Shown here: positions 1 through 7,434 of the stretch, piece after piece
How positions within the stretch are numbered: position 1 is the first letter of the stretch
Layout: every line of letters starts with the position of its first letter
Source of the DNA: Candidatus Bathyarchaeota archaeon
GTDB lineage: Archaea > Thermoproteota > Bathyarchaeia > Bathyarchaeales > Bathycorpusculaceae
Direction of reading: 5' to 3'
Length of the DNA stretch: 10,558 nucleotides
Assembly (NCBI GenBank): GCA_030672945.1
Contig: DAOVFL010000021.1
Location: 1-10,558 of the forward strand
Made by a program: the position numbers and the translations under genes
The notes under the pieces: model-generated
The model's input: only the letters and a program-made list of their open reading frames with translations
Database searches by the model: none
What the model was told of the DNA's origin: nothing

Positions 1-1
1 C

Positions 2-1129
2 GTACGGATAACACCGAACATTAAAATGGAGAAGATAGGAAAAGGAGCAAAACCAACTTTTACATCACCTCCCTACCCTGAACAAAACCTTCAACTCCCA
101 AAAATCGCAATAATAAGCACTGGTGGAACGATCGCCAGCCGAGTTGACTATCGAACGGGAGCAGTGCGACCAGCCCTAACAGCAAGCGATCTATACAGTG
201 TTGTTCCGGAACTGGCTAACATAGCACGAATAGACACACAAATACTATTCAGTCTTTTCAGCGAAAACATAACGCCCAAACATTGGACGAAAATAGCCAA
301 AGCAGTGGCCAATCAAATTTCTGAGGACGTGAATGGCGTAGTAATAGCTCATGGAACAGACACCATGGGTTACACGGCTGCAGCATTAAGCTTCGCCCTG
401 CAAGACCTTCCAGTTCCAGTAATAATTGTAGGTTCACAACGTTCAGCAGATAGACCAAGCTCAGATGCAGCAACAAACCTTATAGGAGCAGTGACAGCAG
501 CAGCAAAAGCACCATTTGCTGAAGTATCCGTTGCAATGCATGAAATAACATCAGATACATCTGTAATCCTTCATAGAGGTACAAAAGTTCGAAAATGCCA
601 CACTAGTAGAAGGGACACCTTCAAATCTGTAAATACTACACCAATAGCTAGAGTGCAAAACCAAAAAATAACCATGCTTACAGAAGAGTATCGGAAACGC
701 GACTCTTCAAGGAAGCCTACATTGAAACTGGAATTTGACGAGAAAGTTGCTTTAATAAAATTTTATCCAGGCATGAACCCGGGAATAATTGATTGGTACG
801 TGGAGAAAGATTATACGGGTATTATTCTTGAAGGAACAGGTCTAGGCCATGTAGGCAGCTACATTTTTAGTTCGATACGAAATGCTATAGAGCACAACAT
901 TATTGTAGGCATGTCTTCCCAGTGCATCTGGGGTCGTGTGAACATGAACGTTTATGATCAGGGTCGAGACTTGCAGGCTCTAGGTGTAATTGCCTTGGAT
1001 GATATGCTTCCAGAAACAGCGATGGTTAAACTCATGTGGATTTTCGGACAGACGCAAGATGTGGAAGAAGCAAAAAAACTATTGAAAACAAATATTTCAG
1101 GTGAATTTTCACCACGAACTCTTCCTTAA
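2..1129 (+). CDS. gatD: Glu-tRNA(Gln) amidotransferase subunit D, 5' end outside the window
   Basis: GatD is the asparaginase-like subunit that releases ammonia from glutamine for the archaeal GatDE transamidase. The frame is open from base 2; the first ATG (26) lies inside the protein, because the family runs to about 430 residues and the N-terminal beta domain precedes this point, so roughly 60 residues are missing to the left. Counting from the ATG at 26, the asparaginase signature STGGTIAS carries the nucleophile-type Thr35, AHGTDTMGYT carries Thr111 and Asp112, and Lys190 in HRGTKVRKCH sits at the spacing of the type II asparaginase lysine. GTKVRK, SRRD, EGTGLGH, SSQCIWGRVN and DMLPETAMVKLMW are typical GatD blocks, and the C-terminal end is complete. 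gatE follows 19 bp downstream, so both are probably co-transcribed. All catalytic positions are present and I see no sign of decay. Confidence 0.96.
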   Translation, partial: VRITPNIKMEKIGKGAKPTFTSPPYPEQNLQLPKIAIISTGGTIASRVDYRTGAVRPALTASDLYSVVPELANIARIDTQILFSLFSENITPKHWTKIAKAVANQISEDVNGVVIAHGTDTMGYTAAALSFALQDLPVPVIIVGSQRSADRPSSDAATNLIGAVTAAAKAPFAEVSVAMHEITSDTSVILHRGTKVRKCHTSRRDTFKSVNTTPIARVQNQKITMLTEEYRKRDSSRKPTLKLEFDEKVALIKFYPGMNPGIIDWYVEKDYTGIILEGTGLGHVGSYIFSSIRNAIEHNIIVGMSSQCIWGRVNMNVYDQGRDLQALGVIALDDMLPETAMVKLMWIFGQTQDVEEAKKLLKTNISGEFSPRTLP

Positions 1130-1148
1130 AAATAAGGACTGCTTAAGG

Positions 1149-3059
1149 ATGGAACATGTGCAAATGAATTATGAGAAAATCGGGCTGAAAGTAGGCTTGG
1201 AAATCCATCAGCAATTGGGCACTCCAACAAAATTATTCTGCAATTGTAAACCAGAACTCTTTAAAGAAGAACCAGAAATAACATTTCTACGTAAACTCCG
1301 TCCAACACAAAGCGAGTTAGGTCAAATAGACAGAGCAGCTTACTTTGAATTTCAGAAAGGAATAAAAATTCTTTATGAAGCAAATAGGGCGACTTCATGC
1401 CTCGTTGAAATGGATGAGGCGCCACCTCACCCGTTGAACATGGAAGCTGTTGAAATAACTTCAATGGTAGCTTTGATGATGAAAGCCAAACTGGTTGACG
1501 AAATCCATGTAATGCGTAAAACAGTCATAGACGGTTCAAACACTACAGGATTCCAAAGAACATGTGTAATAGCCCTGAATGGTGAAATCAAAGTTGGAGA
1601 AAAAACTGTTCCAATTCAACATATAAGCCTAGAAGAAGATGCTGCTAGAAAAACAAGTGAGGAAAGCAACGTAATACATTATCGTATAGACCGTTTAGGC
1701 ATACCGCTAATAGAAGTTACAACGGCGCCCGTAATAAAATCACCCGAAGAAGCTGAAGATGTTGCATTAGCAATTGGAAGAATTTTAAGAGCTACCGGAA
1801 AAGTGAAAAGGGGCTTAGGCACAATCCGCCAAGACATAAACATATCGATTCAGAATGGTGCGCTCGTAGAAATTAAAGGGGTTCAGGAACTTGAACTGCT
1901 CCCACTTGTCGTAGAGTACGAAGTCCAACGGCAATTGAAACTTGTAAACATAAGTGAAAAACTAAAAGCAAGAAAAGCAAAGGAAGAGAACATTAAAGAA
2001 GAATTTTTCAACGTAACAGACGTTTTCAGACATACAACATGTAAAATTCTACGTAAGGCTCTAGACGAAAAACAGCGGATTCTAGCCGTAAAACTTGCGA
2101 AATTCAGAGGTCTTCTTAAACAGGAATTGATGCCGGGTTCCCGTTTAGGAACAGAGATGGCTGATGTAGCATGTTTCTGGGGAAGAGTTGGAGGGATATT
2201 TCATACAGATGAACTACCGGCGTATGGAATAACAGCGAAAGAAGTGGAAAAACTAAGAGATGCTGTTGAAGCCGATAACCAAGATGTTGTGGTGTTTGTT
2301 GCTGATAACCCGGAAAATGCGAAAGATGCATTGAAAGCTGTTGTCGGAAGAGCTCGAGAAGCCATAAAGTGTGTACCAGAAGAGACACGTGCACCTAAAC
2401 CAAATGGAACAACACGTTACATGAGGCCTAGACCTGGATCTGCAAGAATGTACCCAGAAACAGATATCCCTCCATTACAGATAACAGAAGAGTATATACA
2501 TAGGATTATTTCGCGATTGCCAGAGTTGCCTGAACAAAAACTTAAACGTTTAATGGAAGAGTATGAGATAAATCAGAAATTAGCTAGGCAAGTTTTAGAT
2601 TCCAAATACAGCGAAATGTTCGAAATTATAGTGAAAGAAAGCCATGTTTCGGCAACAACAGTTGCTGCATTTTTGACTGAAACACTGAAGGCTTTAGGAC
2701 GAGATAAGATTCAAGTTGATAAAGTTTCGAAAGATCAAATACAAGAAATTTTCAGTAAAATAGGCATTGGAGAATTGACAAAAGAAGCTTTACCAAACGT
2801 CATTATTTGGTTATCAAAACATGAGAATAAAAGTGTACAAGAAGCAATTGAAGATCTTGGTCTGAAGGTTATATCTGAAAATAAGCTTAGAACGTTTATT
2901 GATAAGGTGATTGAAGATAACAAAGGTTTGATTCAAGAAAGGGGTAAAAACAGTTTTGGCGTGCTCATGAGCATCGTAATGAGTAACCTGCGAGGTAGAG
3001 TAGACGCCACCTTAACCAGTAAAACGCTGAAAGAAAAACTGAAAGAATTTATGCGTTGA
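1149..3059 (+). CDS. gatE: Glu-tRNA(Gln) amidotransferase subunit E
   Basis: GatE phosphorylates the glutamyl group on misacylated Glu-tRNA(Gln) and transfers GatD-derived ammonia to it, giving Gln-tRNA(Gln) in the cytoplasm. The frame opens at an ATG at 1101 that overlaps gatD by 29 bp, but the family start (few residues before KVGLEIHQQL) fits the ATG at 1149, with AAGGA at 1134-1138 ten bases ahead; ATG 1164 is the alternative. The 636 residues match the usual length. Order: GatB/GatE kinase-like domain (GLEIHQQL near 16-23, LRPTQSELGQID near 50-61, VEMDEAPPHPLN near 86-97, IDGSNTTGFQRT, RLGIPLIEVTTAP, GTIRQDINISI); the GAD insertion that separates GatE from GatB (about 285-425, with SRLGTEMADVACFWGRVGG); RPRPGSARMYPETDIPP; and the helical YqeY-like tRNA-binding tail to the end. 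Intact, no anomalies. Confidence 0.96.
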   Translation: MEHVQMNYEKIGLKVGLEIHQQLGTPTKLFCNCKPELFKEEPEITFLRKLRPTQSELGQIDRAAYFEFQKGIKILYEANRATSCLVEMDEAPPHPLNMEAVEITSMVALMMKAKLVDEIHVMRKTVIDGSNTTGFQRTCVIALNGEIKVGEKTVPIQHISLEEDAARKTSEESNVIHYRIDRLGIPLIEVTTAPVIKSPEEAEDVALAIGRILRATGKVKRGLGTIRQDINISIQNGALVEIKGVQELELLPLVVEYEVQRQLKLVNISEKLKARKAKEENIKEEFFNVTDVFRHTTCKILRKALDEKQRILAVKLAKFRGLLKQELMPGSRLGTEMADVACFWGRVGGIFHTDELPAYGITAKEVEKLRDAVEADNQDVVVFVADNPENAKDALKAVVGRAREAIKCVPEETRAPKPNGTTRYMRPRPGSARMYPETDIPPLQITEEYIHRIISRLPELPEQKLKRLMEEYEINQKLARQVLDSKYSEMFEIIVKESHVSATTVAAFLTETLKALGRDKIQVDKVSKDQIQEIFSKIGIGELTKEALPNVIIWLSKHENKSVQEAIEDLGLKVISENKLRTFIDKVIEDNKGLIQERGKNSFGVLMSIVMSNLRGRVDATLTSKTLKEKLKEFMR

Positions 3060-3066
3060 AGAGTTT

Positions 3067-3365
3067 TCACATGCTTTTCTTAGTACATTAACTGTTTCTG
3101 GTAACACTCTTATGTTTTCACTACAGTAGTAGCAGATTTTGGATTCTGCGAATATTAGTCTTATATACTTTAAACATCAATCTGAACCCTTTACGTTTTC
3201 ATCTGATTTTATTAGTCATCTCTTCACGTCCGCGGTTTAACTCAGTTTGTAGTTTTCAACACTTTCCTTCAATATTTGAATCTTTAACGCGCGCGCTTTT
3301 CTGTTGTATCCTCAGTTTCATATTTTTTGCATGACTTCACGCTGTCTCCGTTTCATAAATTACAT
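3067..3365 (-). pseudogene. Decayed copy of the coiled-coil/zinc-ribbon membrane protein gene at 9706-10335
   Basis: Read on the minus strand this stretch is a degraded version of the 3' half of the gene at 9706-10335, about 6.64 kb away in the same orientation. By hand count 45 of 57 bases match in the block beginning near 3091, and a second block near 3232-3280 matches closely (both translate to KLQTEL in the coiled coil). The reading of the zinc ribbon end is KICYYCSENIRVLPETV against KVCPYCGENIRLLPKTV, so the second CxxC survives, but in the first CxxC the second Cys codon TGC has become TAT and an in-frame TGA precedes it. A one-base deletion breaks the coiled coil, and the spacing between the two blocks differs by 4 bases. 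The homology fades near 3365, so the transmembrane half is lost or unrecognisable. A dead paralogue, not a functional gene. Confidence 0.8.
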
Positions 3366-3535
3366 TATAGTTCCACAAGTGTGTTTACTGATGGCGGGCA
3401 CATGAAATTAAATTGAAGATTTCTTCATACTTGATATAAAGAAGAGGTAGATAATAGTTGTATGACGTATGAAATGACTAGGTTTTTTCTAAACGGTTTG
3501 TACAATGGTTTTATTCTTGTTACCACCATATAGAA
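3366..3535. other. Intergenic DNA ahead of the small membrane protein gene
   Basis: No gene seen. An AT-rich GATATAAAG at about 3434-3442 could be a TATA box for the gene at 3536, though it would give a leader of roughly 70 bases with no clear ribosome binding site at its end. Confidence 0.3.
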
Positions 3536-3847
3536 ATGGTGATAAATGTGACGAATCAAATTATTGAGGAATTGAAATCACTGCTAAAAAACTTGTTACC
3601 GATCCTTTTCGCCTGTTTGTTCGGTTATTCGGTGTGTTTTTGGCTGATATTTTTACAATGGTTTGGCTTAATTCCAATAGCCTTAGAAGTTGCACCGATA
3701 TATATAATCCTACGAAGAAGAGAAAAAGCATATGAGGAACTAGTGAAAGGTCCTGGCGGAGGAGATGCTAAGAAATTCCTTTCTCCTAAAGAGTTTCAAG
3801 AACATATACAATACTTAATAGACCTAAAGACAAAAGAAAAACGCTAA
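3536..3847 (+). CDS. Small membrane protein of unknown function
   Basis: I do not recognise this 103-residue protein. A short amphipathic N-terminus (to about residue 17) is followed by a strongly hydrophobic stretch that can form two closely spaced transmembrane helices (about 19-39 and 42-59), an RRRE positive cluster that predicts a cytoplasmic C-terminus, a glycine-rich turn GPGGGD near 71-76, and a charged, probably helical tail ending KTKEKR. The start ATG at 3536 has no convincing ribosome binding site, so a nearby GTG (3545) or a leaderless start cannot be excluded. It stands alone between the relic at 3067-3365 and the zinc-ribbon gene at 4074. Coding character rests on the long hydrophobic run followed by the positive-inside pattern and on the absence of a competing frame; there is no family evidence. 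Confidence 0.6.
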   Translation: MVINVTNQIIEELKSLLKNLLPILFACLFGYSVCFWLIFLQWFGLIPIALEVAPIYIILRRREKAYEELVKGPGGGDAKKFLSPKEFQEHIQYLIDLKTKEKR

Positions 3848-3977
3848 TCTTTACTAACTTGAACAGTTAATAAGGCACTAAAAAATCGTACTTCTATATT
3901 TTAAGTGCTAGATATGCTATATTCAGAATTCATGATTTTCTTTTCATCTTCAAAACATCTTACCGGCTACGTATAAA

Positions 3978-3987
3978 CTTATAAAGG
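3978..3987 (+). promoter_or_regulatory. TATA-box-like promoter element for the CxxC-x17-CxxC gene
   Basis: CTTATAAAGG is a good archaeal TATA match. The expected start about 25 bases on falls near 4005-4010, which would give the gene at 4074 a leader of about 65 bases. Confidence 0.5.
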
Positions 3988-4057
3988 ATTCCGTATCTGA
4001 ATAGACATGCAAGAATTGGATTTCCAAGAAAAGAAAACTAGTTCTGACATAATGAAT

Positions 4058-4065
4058 AGGAGGTG
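4058..4065 (+). promoter_or_regulatory. Strong ribosome binding site for the gene at 4074
   Basis: AGGAGGTG is a perfect match to the archaeal anti-SD sequence, 8 bases before the ATG at 4074. It fixes the start of a gene that is otherwise short enough to be overlooked. Confidence 0.85.
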
Positions 4066-4073
4066 TAGTCTAC

Positions 4074-4229
4074 ATGTCATACGGGAGAGAACCTAGAGAG
4101 ATGCACAAGGCAGTCTGTGCTGATTGCGGCAAGGATTGTGAAGTACCATTCAAGCCTGATCCAAGCAGACCAGTCTACTGCAGAGAATGTTGGGAGAAGA
4201 GAAGAGGACCACGTAGAGGAAGATACTAA
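4074..4229 (+). CDS. CxxC-x17-CxxC zinc-ribbon protein
   Basis: This 51-residue protein belongs to the small zinc-ribbon family defined by two CxxC pairs exactly 17 residues apart (the TIGR04272-type domain seen in archaea and candidate-phyla bacteria). CADC lies at residues 15-18 and CREC at 36-39, with VPFKPDPSRPVYC between them, the hallmark VPFxPxxxRPVYC segment; an extra Cys at 22 is also typical. The C-terminus WEKRRGPRRGRY is very basic, which suggests binding to nucleic acid or ribosomes, though no function is established for the family as far as I know. The start is fixed by AGGAGGTG 8 bases upstream, with a TATA-like box at 3978-3987, so it is a single-gene unit. The T-run at 4281-4287 is a likely terminator. 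The longer open frame that overlaps it from 4117 in another phase is a shadow. Confidence 0.88.
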   Translation: MSYGREPREMHKAVCADCGKDCEVPFKPDPSRPVYCRECWEKRRGPRRGRY

Positions 4230-4280
4230 CATTAATGCATCTGACTTTCCAGCATATCTAAATTATCTTTTAAAAACACA

Positions 4281-4287
4281 TTTTTTT
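4281..4287 (+). terminator. Poly-T transcription terminator after the zinc-ribbon gene
   Basis: Seven consecutive T 51 bases beyond the stop codon at 4229, followed by further T-rich sequence; archaeal RNA polymerase terminates at such runs without needing a hairpin. Confidence 0.5.
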
Positions 4288-4416
4288 ATTCATGTCTTTT
4301 CTTCAATAGATGATGACAGTTCACCAATATGCCTAGTGTTGTTTATATGTGTATTTTAGGTAGTTCTGGAACGGTGAGGATCACTATTTTTATGTAGATA
4401 ATCAAGTTTTGTGTTT

Positions 4417-6624
4417 CTATTCACTGTTATGCTTTTCTTTTTTGCTGTAGGCACGTTTAAGAACCACTGTTCCTACCACGGTGATTATGATTAGCGAAAG
4501 TAGCATATAGAGGTGGTTTTGTTGTTTATTTGATATTGAACTGATTTCCAGCTTGACGGTGCCTATATTTGTTTTTATAGTGGCAGTATGTCCTTTGATT
4601 GAGGTTACTGTTCCGTTTAATTTACCTAGTGTGGTTTGGATTGTTGCGAAGCTTTCGTTGAGTTCGGTTATTTGGGGTTGGATGTTGTTTATACTTGTTG
4701 TTATTTTGCCTAGGTCGGTTTGGATTACTGCTGATGTGTCGTTTATTGCGGTGAGCTGTGCGTTTATCGCCTTTAACTCCAGTTGTATTGATCCGAAGTT
4801 AGTTTGAATTGTTGCTGCTGTGCTGTTGATTGCTGTCACCTTCGCGTTTATTACACTCAGATCTGAACTGATTAATCCCATGGTTGAATTCAGGAATGCT
4901 GTTTCGTTTTCAATGTTTATTAACGTAGCGTTGATTCCGTTAAGCGTCAACTTTATCATCCCTGAATCAGTCTTCAAGGTTCCAACGTTACTGTTAACAT
5001 TAACTAATAAGGCATTCCAACCTGTTAACGTGGCACTCACCAAAAAATCTTCGAAAGATACGCCGTTAAATGAAAGGTATTCCGCTTTGACAATCAATAC
5101 ATATACGCCTTCAGAAGCGTTCAAAGGTAATGTATAAGGTATCCTGTAGAAACCCCTACTTACATGTTCTATAGAAAAAGTCAGGTTCTCGTAGAGCTCA
5201 CCTTCATGATAAAGTGTCGCAGTAAGATTTGCGTCTACAGGTTCGCCCAGACGAGAAACCAGGATATAAAAATCTGCTGTTTCGCCTTGGAAATGAAGCT
5301 CTCCTGCTTTTACTTGAACATTCACTGTAGGACGCTGAACGTTCACTTCAACTAGTACAGTAGCGTTTATTTCCATGTCATCCATTACGGTTAGGGTTAC
5401 AGGATAGTCTCCACTAGAAAGATAAGTGTGCTCTGTGATTTTACCGTCGCCTGTTCCATTATCTCCAAAGTTCCATGTGTAATTAACAATGAACCCTCGA
5501 GAGCTGTATGATGCAGAAGCATCGAAGATTACTGTTTCGCTGGCAAAGGGGTCGCGCGGCGAATACGTAAAGGAAGCAACAGGTTCCAAATCAGCAACAT
5601 CAAAGGTGACATCTAAGGTTTGCCAGTACAAGCTATACCAAAGTCCAAGATCGTCCTCGAAATAACAACTGTAATCCAAATTCATGTCCAAATAAAAGAT
5701 GCCGTTTGGACGGTTTCCCGTAGTTCCCCAGCTGTTAACTATAATCCAATAAGCATTTTCGGGATCATCATCATTATAGCCTACACATAAGACGGCATGC
5801 CCTCCACCATTCTCGTCCCAGTAGTGCCCACATGAATAATCTGGGTTCCAAATCACTGTTTCGGGTTGTCCACTCCAGAAACTGTAAAATTGACTCCAAT
5901 CGTCACCAGTTGGCAAAAAGAAACTAAACCATATTGCTTTGTTTTGTGCGAGAACGTTTTTGATGTTGACGATAGCCGTTTCTTGGGTTACATTATGAGT
6001 TTCAATTGATTCAACAGTATACGCCGTGATTGGGTAGTTTGGTTCAGTACTAATGGTTTCCCATGGAACCGATGTTCCGTCGTCACAGGTTTGCCCCCCA
6101 TCCGCCCAAGCTGCATTAGTATTGGACCATGGTATTGCGAATCCTTCGTTTACATAGAAGCCCGCTAGATCTGTCAACCAGCCTCCGCAGCAAGCCCAGT
6201 TTCCTGCAACACCGTCATTGTATTTTGAGTTGAAGTACTGAATAGAAAAGCGATCGAAAAGTTCTGTTTGAACATCCAAAGCAACTTCCATAATGCCTGT
6301 TCCAGCCCAAACCCAACAGTTTCCACAAGAACTCTGATCGCGTTCGGATGGAACATAGTTCAAATGGTCGAGAAGGCTGAACTGACCCGTTGGAGGTTCA
6401 AGATTCAAATCTATATTAGTATATGGTGCTTGGCTGTAACAGTTAAACCAGTTATGAAGTGTCTCTGAACTAGGCTGCATAATGGGATGACAATAACATT
6501 TTTGATTACATGAATACTCGTTCTTTACTCCATACGCCTGACCAGTTACAGGTGACAACATTATTATAAGGAGTAAGGCTCCAATCAACATTCTAGTGTC
6601 AATCATTTTATTTGGTAGATTCAT
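4417..6624 (-). CDS. Surface-anchored papain-like (C1A) cysteine protease with PKD domain and coiled-coil stalk
   Basis: A 735-residue exported endopeptidase. From the ATG at 6624: signal sequence (hydrophobic core about 12-26, ending near GQAYG); a Cys-rich mature N-terminus (CNQKCYC, 39-45); a C1A peptidase domain, about 85-345, with oxyanion Gln97 and catalytic Cys103 in DQSSCGNCW, His276 in GGGHAVLCVGY and Asn297 in NSWG, so the full active site is present; a PKD domain, about 348-431, with YTWNFGD; a beta-rich Ig-like domain, about 432-532; a heptad stalk, about 541-699; one TM helix, about 706-723; and the cytoplasmic tail KRAYSKKEKHNSE. Thus the protease is held outside the cell on a stalk. 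Many N-glycosylation sequons (NxT/S) fit this. The frame stays open upstream to TTG 6741, where GAGGGG (6742-6747) and a TATA-like box near 6788-6799 argue for an earlier start that would put 39 residues before the signal sequence; the start is therefore uncertain. Confidence 0.92.
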   Translation of the reverse strand: MNLPNKMIDTRMLIGALLLIIMLSPVTGQAYGVKNEYSCNQKCYCHPIMQPSSETLHNWFNCYSQAPYTNIDLNLEPPTGQFSLLDHLNYVPSERDQSSCGNCWVWAGTGIMEVALDVQTELFDRFSIQYFNSKYNDGVAGNWACCGGWLTDLAGFYVNEGFAIPWSNTNAAWADGGQTCDDGTSVPWETISTEPNYPITAYTVESIETHNVTQETAIVNIKNVLAQNKAIWFSFFLPTGDDWSQFYSFWSGQPETVIWNPDYSCGHYWDENGGGHAVLCVGYNDDDPENAYWIIVNSWGTTGNRPNGIFYLDMNLDYSCYFEDDLGLWYSLYWQTLDVTFDVADLEPVASFTYSPRDPFASETVIFDASASYSSRGFIVNYTWNFGDNGTGDGKITEHTYLSSGDYPVTLTVMDDMEINATVLVEVNVQRPTVNVQVKAGELHFQGETADFYILVSRLGEPVDANLTATLYHEGELYENLTFSIEHVSRGFYRIPYTLPLNASEGVYVLIVKAEYLSFNGVSFEDFLVSATLTGWNALLVNVNSNVGTLKTDSGMIKLTLNGINATLINIENETAFLNSTMGLISSDLSVINAKVTAINSTAATIQTNFGSIQLELKAINAQLTAINDTSAVIQTDLGKITTSINNIQPQITELNESFATIQTTLGKLNGTVTSIKGHTATIKTNIGTVKLEISSISNKQQNHLYMLLSLIIITVVGTVVLKRAYSKKEKHNSE
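4530..4985 (-). repeat. 84-bp (28-residue) periodic repeat encoding the protease stalk
   Basis: Within the protease gene six degenerate units align on a glycine, with blocks such as ATIQTNFG, AVIQTDLG, ATIQTTLG and ATIKTNIG. The glycines are at residues 555, 583, 611, 639, 667 and 688 (from ATG 6624): spacings 28, 28, 28, 28 and 21, all multiples of seven. Isoleucine, leucine and valine recur at heptad core positions and Asn/Thr elsewhere, which indicates a parallel oligomeric coiled coil grown by unit duplication. Confidence 0.85.
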
Positions 6625-6741
6625 TCCGACGTGTAATTTGGTCTTTTTGTTGAGACAATGCAGTTTAGGTATCATAAGTCCGAGATCATTAACCAACATT
6701 CGTACACTAATCTTATTGAAATCTCTTTCGGGCAATAACAA

Positions 6742-7069
6742 CCCCTCGAATCAAACGTTTATTATGAATTTAATATTCGTTTACAAGGATTATATAAATC
6801 AATTACGGATTTCCGGTTTATTTATTTCTGAGTAGAAATCTCAGACAGAACAACTTTTGTTAAAATATTACGTATACTACCTTAATTTCTATGCAGAAGC
6901 CCATACATACCAGTTGCAGTTTTGTTATTCATTAATCAATTATTCTTAAGGATACAACTGTGATTATGATAAAATCTTTACGTAGGTAAACTATACAAAT
7001 AAAGGATTGTTCATTCATTCTTGGTTGCTTCAGCGAGAAAATCATTCCTTTGACCAACTTCTCATTCTT
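6742..7069. other. Gap holding the protease promoter region; otherwise no gene seen
   Basis: On the minus strand GATTTATATAATC at 6788-6800 is a plausible TATA box for the protease, with a predicted start near 6768 and GAGGGG at 6742-6747. Between about 6840 and 7069 I see only AT-rich DNA with frequent stops in all frames. A 69-codon minus-strand frame at 6932-7141 overlaps the alba relic out of phase and is not credible as a gene. Confidence 0.5.
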
Positions 7070-7301
7070 ACAGTATGAACCGACTTCTAGGAAGTTTCTA
7101 TAACTATGTTTCCTCAGTTCCCATGATAATTTCACAATCATTTAATTCTTTCATGAATCTAAACGGAGTTATCTGGACTGCGTTGGTGATAGTTATTATG
7201 ACTGTACATTTCCTTTAGGGCAACTCGATGTTAGATTCAATAAAACTTATTTCAATCCATGATCCGTAAGTCATTTAAGCCTTTCTTCATAAAACATAGA
7301 A
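7070..7301 (-). pseudogene. Decayed second copy of alba
   Basis: One continuous minus-strand frame from 7301 follows the Alba family along nearly its whole length but contains three in-frame stops (TGA at 7287-7289, TAA at 7275-7277 and a third TAA about 20 codons later). The recognisable pieces are FYVL with a following MTY (live gene: VFIG and MSY), then TNAVQITPFRFMKEL (live: STAVDVAEITRRRFIKDL), then CEIIMGTEE (live: TKILIGTEE). The distance from MTY to TNAV is 30 residues against 29 in the live protein. After GTEET the frame stops at 7104-7106, and KLPRSR recalls the Arg-rich C-terminal loop of Alba. A former paralogue of the gene at 8177-8464, inactivated by point mutations with little length change. 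An aligned search would settle it. Confidence 0.72.
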
Positions 7302-7434
7302 ATGCTTAATTCGAAGTATAAACTGGCGAGTCATTAAATTCTTTATTATCTAAGTTGCAAGTTGATAAATGTGTCTAGACTTAAACACTGTCAGAGGAAA
7401 GAATTTGATGTAACGTAAGTATTAAACTCTTCCA
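7302..7434. other. Spacer between the alba relic and aIF1A
   Basis: No gene seen. On the minus strand GTTTATAC near 7319-7326 lies where the promoter of the decayed alba copy would have been. Nothing here resembles a strong terminator for aIF1A. Confidence 0.3.

Noticed and set aside
4300..4390. Candidate box C/D guide RNA, with ATGATGA near 4311-4317
   Set aside because: No matching D box (CTGA) at the right distance and no clear C'/D' pair.
4553..5137. Plus-strand open frames of 84 and 105 codons opposite the protease stalk
   Set aside because: They are antisense shadows of the repetitive, stop-poor stalk sequence and lack ribosome binding sites.
6932..7141. 69-codon minus-strand frame
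   Set aside because: It overlaps the alba relic in another phase, shows no protein-like motif and has no ribosome binding site; it is a by-product of the relic.
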